From Alitta virens (Eukaryota > Annelida > Polychaeta > Phyllodocida > Nereididae): a stretch of 64,000 nucleotides of DNA. Location: contig OW028577.1 in the NCBI GenBank assembly GCA_932294295.1, positions 3,866,001-3,930,000 of the forward strand. Reading direction: 5' to 3'. The position numbers were made by a program, and so were the translations under genes. Below, piece by piece: positions 57,067 to 64,000 of this stretch. The notes below the pieces were generated by a model. It saw nothing but the letters and a program-made list of their open reading frames with translations. It ran no database searches and was not told the DNA's origin. The first letter of the stretch is position 1; each line of letters starts with the position of its first letter.

Positions 57067-60000
57067 ATGGCGTCTTTTAAACAACGTGCTGTTGGAGCCC
57101 TTGTCGGCTCAGTCATTGCCGACGCTGCAGGTAAAAATATTTATTACTTGTTAAAGGCCTAACATGTTTTTTTGTTACAAAAGCCTTGACTTAAGTTATA
57201 TAATAGGCGTGGACATTTTTAATTATTTAGGTGTATTTAACATCTGAGATTCATTTTTTTACTAATGAGAAACCTAATAGAATGTATTGTATTTGTTTAA
57301 TATGTTTTTGATTTACCAATAATGTAAATAATTTTTCTCACCTCATATGATTATCATATGATCAACTGGATCACAGCGCACCTGCAAATTCGCACCTGTG
57401 TAGGCCTTAAGCATCATTGTTAAGGCCTTATGTGTGCTTTAGTAATTATGTGAGCAAAACAGGTACACTGTACTAATAACATGTATAATATTTGTACTTT
57501 GCCTCATTTGAATGTGGTACAGTCAAGTGCGTTGTATGAACTTTCTTTTTTTCGTATTATCTATAGATTTATATTTGTCTCTAGGTGTGCCTGTACACTG
57601 GATATACGACCCCAACCAAATGAACGATGAAATTTTGAAGAAAAGAGATGATCCAGAATTTCTGGAAGAGAGCCACTGTCAATTTTATCAACTGCCCAAG
57701 GGAAAACCCAGTTTCTATGGCGACATGATCCTGGCCACTTTGGAAGCCATGGTTGAGGCTAAAGGTATAATATATTTTCTTTTAAAGGGAACAGAGTTAT
57801 GTCCGGAAGTTTTAGTTTAAAAAAAAAAATGGAATAATAAAACTTCTAAAAATTAAAGAAAATGTTATATATTTTTTTCAAAGATCCTATCAGTTTTTTT
57901 TAGATATATTTGTATCTGAAAAAGCAACTTTTATGAATTAATATTATAAATTGATATTTTCTATTTCGTGTCTTTTTGGAAAAATATTGTTGAAAATGTT
58001 GCTAAATTATTTAAATATACAAATTCCACAAACTCTTAAATGCCTATATATTATAAAATACAAACGTGGTGAAATATAGCATGTAAAGTCAAGCAAACTC
58101 TGCCATTTCAAAGTGAACTATGGCATAAAATTTCACCTGTTTAGGGTTTGCAGGTCCCTGCTGGGTCACTGCTGGGTCACAGGGGAAATTTAAGGGTTTA
58201 TTAAAGGGTTTACTGGAGCGATCATGGGTTCTCACACAATCTATAGAAATTTGGAAAGTCTTAAAGACATACCCTTTGGCCATACTATAACGAGGAGCTG
58301 ATTGAACTTTCGGCAGCTTTAAAAGCATGATTGAGTGGCCATACTCCATGCCAATCATTTTCACTTCGCTTGGGAGTGACAATTTTCAAGCTTCTTGGAC
58401 ATTCAATAAGAATTTAAGCAGGTTGTTAGTGTGTAGTTCTTTGTAGTTCTTTGTTAAGAGGTATTCTTAAGGTTAATACCTGTGTCATAAAAGTTTGAGG
58501 GAGATTACCTAACGGTGGTTCTATTTGAGGAATTGTTTAGTTTGAAAATAGCAACTGTTATCTACTACTTAAGAAAGTTATTTTGATTCAACGAGCATAA
58601 CCTTAAATTTAAGAATGTCATGAAAATAGCAACTGTAATCTAATGCTTAAGAAAGTTATTTTGATTCAACGAGCATAACCTTAAATTTAAGAATGTCATG
58701 AAAATAGCAACTGTAATCTACTACTTAAGAAAGTTATTTTGATTCAACGAGCATAACCTTAAATTTAAGAATGTCATGAAAATAGCAACTGTAATCTAAT
58801 GCTTAAGAAAGTTATTTTGATTCAACGAGCATAACCTTAAATTTAAGAATGCCAATTATGGACAATTCGCATTGATTCCTTAAAAGGCCTTAATGTAGTA
58901 ATTATATATGCAAATATTTCGTAAAATTTCACTCTTATCAGCTGAAATGATACTGAACTAGATATATTATCCAGCTTTCATTTAATTTTGAAAATTGTTT
59001 CCAGACTAAATATTTATAGTTGACATACTTTCTTAAAGATGGTTCTATCATTTATCTATAGTTAGGCGAAGGTCATTTAATTACAAAAGGACATTGTTGG
59101 CACTTTTCTGTTGCATGCAAGTGAATAATTGATCCCATTGAAATGGGCTGTGCCAACTTGGCAACCTTTTCCCTATATTCACTGTGCATCTTAGACCGAC
59201 AATCCTACATTGTCAATTTATCTGCTTCGTTCATATTTATTTAATTATGAAATCATTAGTTCCATTCTTAAAATAGACGAATTCGACGCAAAACCAAAGT
59301 TTTAATTGTAAAATAACATTAACAGGTTTTTTTGTCGGAAATTATTATCAAAAACAATTGATTTTGTGCTGAGTCCGCTGCAGATCTAGACCTTTCAATA
59401 TTTCACCAAATTATGTCACATGCATATCTAAATCGTCTGTACTTTCTTAATTTCTGGAGTACCAGTATGGCCTAGCTTCTATTTCTGTCTACTTTACTTG
59501 TCCGTGAATTTTTCCACTGTTTAAACAGAATTTGTAAAAATATTTGCTAAACTTGGCTTCAATCACCCTTACAGCGCCACCTAGGGTGCGTTATCAAAAT
59601 CAATTCTCGAACTTGGAAGTTGGAACGTTTGTATTTTTAGGATGGGAAAAAGATGCGTTTTCCAAGAAATTCCAATCAACTTTTGGGGCAGGGACAGAGT
59701 ATGACCACGTAACAAAAGGAATTGACCTGACGAAAAAGCCAATCAAGGCGCCATGGATGCCGCACGTGATCAAGAGCTTTCTGGCCTCCAAGAAAGGAGA
59801 TGGGGAGATTTATGCTGACGGCCCTATGGTAAGAAAATAATAGCTGAAAAAAAATGCTAAAATGGAAATGATGGTTCATGGAAAATTATCATTAGAGCCG
59901 CAAAATGAAAAAAAAAAAAAAGAAATAGCCAATCAATATATCTAAGAAATATATCAGTTAATTATTGATCTATGAAATCAGACGCAAAACGTCAGTTACA

Positions 60001-62134
60001 TTTTAAATCATTGTAATGAATAATATTTATAGATTTTTGGAATTATATTCATGCTAAACTGGTTATGCGAAGTACATTCTCCATACCGAAAAAAAATAAA
60101 TAAAAAATTCTGTTCGAATACCATTACAAGCTTTTTCTCTCCGATTTATAAACAATTTATTTTAATCTTTAGAACGATTCAGAAGTTGAGGCTGCTCCCT
60201 TGGTGGCGCTCTATGCTGGTAAACCTGAACTAAAGCAGCATCTGGAGGAAATGTCCAGAACTATGCAGAACAGTGATGTAGCTGCTGAAGTTGGACTAAC
60301 ATGTAAGTTGAATTTGACAAAACGCCACAGGAAATGATATGTTAATTAAATAGGTGTCCATGCTGAGGCAAGACAACTAGACCACCTATTAGGTAATTGT
60401 GTAAAAACGTGTGGACTCCGTTAAGTCTACCATCTCATCATTGTGTCTGCCTCTGGCAGCTGGACATCTAAGCTGATGCTTCAGACCCGATAGCATTGGG
60501 ACATTGAAACATGCCTGTCCTAATGAAGCTTAAATAGCCCATCAGGTGCAGAAATACAGGACGCAAAGCCCTCATCCACCAACCCACCTGCACCATTTAC
60601 ATTTACTCCATTGGTGGGAGTTCTCTTTTACTTGTCCCAGCATAGACACCACGAACAAGGCACCAACCGAAGGTCTCCTGTGACTCACATTCAGCTGAGA
60701 TGTAGTCTTGAGTGCCCATGCTGGGGAAAGATTTATGTCCCACCAGTAAATGTGTATTAATTATGGTGTGGGCTCCCCAACACAAATCTCATCATAAAAT
60801 CTACCTCACTTCCCCAACCGCCAGTCTGACTGTAAGCTCAGTTTTGCCAGAAGAGAAAATCTGCTCAATAAAATGTTGCGAGATAGGACTTGGAGGTTTG
60901 GCGCCTTGAATGATTTATGAAGCTCGTCACAAATGATTCACAGCTGCTTGATTGCAATTGACATTTTCATCTTTTCAGCTGGCCTGCTGCTGGAGCAATT
61001 GATGCTTGGTGATAAGGCTCTTACCTTGGAGGCAGCCATAGAAAAGATCACGCCCAATGTCAAGGACGACTCTAAAACGTGGTTCAAAGAGGTCAAGGAC
61101 ATGAAGGCCAAGGACACCAGTGTCATGGAGGCTGCTAATGTCTTCGGAAGGGCCTGTGGTAAGTTTGAACAATATTTTATGATGGATGGGTTACGCTTGA
61201 TTGGTATTGATAGATGAACTGGTATAGATAGTTAATTTATTTTGATGGAAATGGTACAACAATTATACAGTAAGACATTACATGATGTGTGTACTTCTGA
61301 ATTGTAATATATTGTAAATATAAGCCCATCAAGAAACCACCTGAGCATTAGCTGTAATGGTGGCACCTTCAATAAAAAGAAAGAAAATTAAATTAAGATT
61401 AATCAAAAATAATCATGCTATTATTATAAGTTATATAACATGGATAGAATTTATTTTTACAAAAATGTGTTAATGATTATGTAATGACATGAAAGTGATG
61501 GGATGAGTTTTATGACTGACACATATAGCAGTTTCTGTGTTCACAATTAGCTGGATATTTTTTAACTAGATGATCATGGTATCTATTGCAAAAAGTGTGT
61601 ATTGAATTTACAGAGTACGGTTTAAGAGTATCGAACAATTGGTTGTCGAAGTATCGAATGTATCGATTTACCGATATCTGTTTATGACACCATCCCTAAC
61701 TCTAGTCAAGGCAACTTTAATGAGAAACTATATCTCTATATAAGTAACTCCTGCTTGTAAGAAATTAAGGTAGCTGGGCATTTATGATGTTTAATGTGTA
61801 CATCATGCCAAACTTTGGTGGCTTTTACACAGACTCAGTCTGAGGCCAAGTTCTGTGATATTTCCATCACAAAAAGATTTTCTCATTTGCAGGAGTTCCA
61901 GGCAACTTCAGGACAGGAGTGTACATTGCTTTGGTAGCTGAAGATGACTTCAAAAAGGCTGTGAGGGAGTCCATCCGTGCCGCTGGGGACACTTGCGGCC
62001 GATCTGCATTTGTCGGCGCCCTGATGGGGGCCCGTTTGGGAATTGATGCCCTTCCTAAGGATTGGATCAACAAGACAGAAATAGCCACTAAAGTCAAAGG
62101 TTTGGCTGAAAAACTGGTTGAACTCAGAGGTTAA
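57067..62134 (+). CDS. J1-crystallin/selenoprotein-J-like ADP-ribosylglycohydrolase family protein, six exons
   Basis: Exons are 57067-57130, 57585-57764, 59641-59828, 60173-60302, 60979-61158 and 61893-62134; all are GT/AG and in phase, giving 327 aa, the usual length for this group. The family removes ADP-ribose from proteins, or, in J1-crystallins, has been recruited as a lens protein. The N terminus (RAVGALVGSVIADAAGVPVHW, 7-27) and the C-terminal AAGDTCGRSAFVGALMGA (277-294) place it in the family. The Mg-binding residues are altered: the usual TDD near residue 66 reads YGD, and the second Asp of GDTD is Cys282. The coding frame has no in-frame TGA, so no selenocysteine is required. AATAAA is at 62321-62326. 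Confidence 0.85.
58544..58852. repeat. Four tandem copies of a 78-bp unit in intron 2
   Basis: Units start at 58544, 58622, 58700 and 58778 and begin GAAAATAGCAACTGT; each ends in TTAAATTTAAGAATG. Copies 2 and 4 share CTAATGCTTAAG while 1 and 3 read CTACTACTTAAG, so a two-unit block was probably duplicated. Confidence 0.95.
60325..60595. repeat. SINE tail followed by an inverted R3 piece in intron 4
   Basis: Plus strand: GTGTCCATGCTGAGGCAAGA, then ATCTCATCATTGTGTCTGCC and CTGGCAGCTGGACATCTAAG. From 60520 the opposite-strand R3 sequence follows (CAGGTGCAGAAATACAGGAC). Confidence 0.6.
60600..60860. repeat. Two SINE fragments in head-to-head arrangement in intron 4
   Basis: 60605-60712 is a minus-strand body (TGTCCCAGCATAGACACC, AAGGCACCAACCGAAGG). 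60715-60850 is plus-strand (GCCCATGCTGGGGAAAGATT, then CTCATCATAAAATCTACCTC). They look like independent insertions into each other. Confidence 0.5.
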
Positions 62135-62320
62135 GCAAATGTCCGCCAGGGGGCCTCGAGTACAACGACGCCACCTGCCAGATGCTGTGATCAAAACTTA
62201 CAGGGTGTGTTCAAAACATGAATTATAATATTAATGCGTAAATTCACATTAATGTGTTCTTTAGAATCTTTGTTGTCAAACTCAGTTAATGTTGTACCTC
62301 TTCTTTTTGAAGAAATGTTG

Positions 62321-62326
62321 AATAAA
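62321..62326 (+). terminator. Polyadenylation signal of the ADP-ribosylglycohydrolase-family gene
   Basis: AATAAA is about 190 bases past the stop codon, followed by T-rich sequence. Confidence 0.6.
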
Positions 62327-62425
62327 TATTCTCATACACTGTTAAATTCCCTTAATTTGTTTTTTCTTTGCCATTTTCTTATAGTGGCAGAAAATTCAAG
62401 TAAATGCTGTAAACAAAGTTTATAA

Positions 62426-62556
62426 TCCCGAGTAGGGAGTTAACTAAAACGTTTTTGTTGGTTATATCCTGATGCCAATTTTTTGTTGGTTATATCCCAA
62501 CGCCAAAGGCGGAGGGATATAACCAACAAAAATGTTAGTATACTCCCGACTAGCTA
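62426..62556. repeat. Foldback repeat, about 130 bp
   Basis: GAGTAGGGAGTTAACTAAAA and TTTTTGTTGGTTATATCC at the left pair with GGATATAACCAACAAAAATG and GTATACTCCCGACTAG at the right. The inner TTTTTGTTGGTTATATCC is duplicated within the left arm. Confidence 0.7.
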
Positions 62557-62749
62557 CTAGCTACAAGTCCTCCACAGTACAAGGTTACAAAGTCGTACTT
62601 GCAAATATCTTGGAATTTCGACTTGTGTGGGAACAATCCTTTTAATAAACCTTTGCCACACGAAATACTTTGCTGGGTTAAGACATACCTAATGTCTCGC
62701 ACTCAGATATGGTTTTTTCCAATTGTTATTGATTTCTGCAGCATATTTG

Positions 62750-63300
62750 AATTCACATTTCTTGATAATACATGACAGTATGGCCGCCTAGTTCCGCCAA
62801 AACTCACAAGAGGGCTCCGGTGACGTTTCAACGCCTCTAGTGGATAATAAGATTCATAAGGAATAGCGCTGCCAAGTCCTTTCTGTCAATTTAACATTTA
62901 CAATACATTAAATTAACATCCACATGATTTCAATTCAATACAAGCAAATGGAGCCAATTATTCACCAATTTTTGATGTCAACAAAGTCTGAACAGGCACA
63001 GTGATGCCACCGTCATATGACTGCTGGGGATATTGCAATGGCAAAAACAAGAACTAGCAAATGTGAATTTATGAAAAATGCTCTTTAAAACAATGTTTCC
63101 AGTGGCTTTTTCAGTAATATCTAAGTGTAAGCTGATAGTAAACAGAGCATTCCTTGTGTGCAGAACGACGAAATGAGGTATGCTAATGTGTTTATTGAGA
63201 AAAATGTGTCTTAAATGTCAACTTCCAAGAATTCCTATGCAAGTCGTTCCGACCCTACATCGCATCTAATGTAACGTGGGTCGGTTCTGGCTAACTCCCC
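62750..63300 (+). repeat. Interspersed repeat R4, copy B
   Basis: It is the direct partner of 54820-55385. The block order is the same; substitutions are scattered throughout. Confidence 0.8.
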
Positions 63301-63479
63301 GACTTACGAGGGATGAAACTAACTTCTACTACATTTATTTCTAGAAATGTTAATTTGGCCTAGCACTGATTGTCATAGTAAAATATAGTGTTTATCATAA
63401 CACATCCAGAGTGTCTGTTGCAACTATAAAGAATAATGCCACACAGTAAAACCACTTGCTGAAAGCCGCGTCATTTGTA

Positions 63480-63865
63480 ATGCAGTACCTGATTTGCTCT
63501 GGCCAACTCTACCGAAGGTTCCAGGTTCGATTCTCAGCTGGTGCTCATGCATGAGCTATATTCACAGCCCAGTGGGATGTCTATCACATGAGATTAAATT
63601 GGAGGCCTTGTATTCTTATTTGACCAAATCGATGATCTCACCCACTACTACTACCACAACTACTACTACTACTACTACTACTGCTGCTGCTGCTACTACT
63701 ACTACTGCTACTACTGCTGCTGCAACTACTACTGCAACTGCAACTACTGCAACTACTAATATATGCTGAGAAAATATGTAACATGGGCTGGACACAAAGC
63801 CTCAATTTGAGTCATTACGTCTGCCTCTGGCATATATATGCTGCGCTTCAGAGTGGCAATGGTAC
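63480..63865 (+). repeat. tRNA-derived SINE with internal ACT/TGC microsatellite
   Basis: B box CCAGGTTCGATTCTC, then body AGTGGGATGTCTATCACATG and GGAGGCCTTGTATTC. At 63648-63758 an (ACT)n/(TGC)n trinucleotide tract interrupts it. The SINE then resumes with GAGTCATTACGTCTGCCTCTGG. The poly-Thr/Ala frame here is only this repeat. Confidence 0.7.
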
Positions 63866-63944
63866 ATATGCCCATGTTATGTCAAAAAAGTCTGGACCAC
63901 GACTGTTCTCAACACCATGTCTGCAGCATAGTATAACTGTTTAA

Positions 63945-63968
63945 GCATGGAGTCTCTAGTGACTCCAT
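63945..63968. repeat. Short palindrome P, copy 2
   Basis: CATGGAGTCTCTAGTGACTCCATG is the reverse complement of the palindrome at 54114-54137. Each copy has its mismatch at the complementary position. Confidence 0.6.
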
Positions 63969-64000
63969 GGTTTAAGTACATGGAATCTGGGTGGTCCAGC

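Noticed and set aside
58089..58382. 97-residue minus-strand frame in the intron
   Set aside because: No recognised motif; it opposes the host gene and has no splice signals joining it to anything.
63494..63769. 91-residue frame ending in poly-Thr/Ala
   Set aside because: It is a SINE with a trinucleotide microsatellite.

Overview
The window is nuclear DNA of an animal, most likely a marine invertebrate and possibly a deuterostome. Five protein genes are visible. Four have short exons, long AT-rich introns and GT/AG borders. One zinc-finger gene is read as a single open frame. The closest families are metazoan: FBXO8, ceramide synthase, a J1-crystallin/selenoprotein-J-like ADP-ribosylglycohydrolase, and a CS-domain protein. 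Species assignment is inference only. There is no bacterial, organellar or CRISPR content.

Layout. At 1-3430 (minus) lies a C2H2 zinc-finger gene with nine fingers, an AT-hook-like patch and a long histidine-rich repeat. At 3981-5545 (plus), head-to-head with it, is a four-exon gene for a 127-residue CS-domain protein. At 7510-10084 (minus) is an FBXO8 orthologue (F-box plus Sec7) whose first coding exon is unresolved. At 11.9-27 kb there is no intact gene: a decayed Cys-rich transposon-type ORF, several inverted-repeat elements (including a nested insertion with an empty-site counterpart), a large palindrome, a PIF/Harbinger-like MITE, and a broken DIRS-like retrotransposon. At 27.9-39.2 kb is an 11.3-kb tetranucleotide-based array with higher-order structure. 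It sits between sequences resembling the A and B boxes of a tRNA-derived SINE head. At 42591-52845 (plus) is a ten-exon ceramide synthase gene (387 aa). At 57067-62134 (plus) is a six-exon ADP-ribosylglycohydrolase-family gene (327 aa).

The genes do not form a pathway or cluster; they look like ordinary neighbours on a repeat-rich chromosome. A tRNA-derived SINE family recurs through the right half (42.8-63.9 kb), often in introns. The most unusual feature is the giant array and its position in a SINE head. Next are the nested foldback/MITE structures at 13.3-15.4 kb and 20.9-22.0 kb, and the altered catalytic residues of the ADP-ribosylglycohydrolase-family protein.

Exon borders were assigned by eye from reading frame, splice consensus and family similarity. 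No alignment or search was run.
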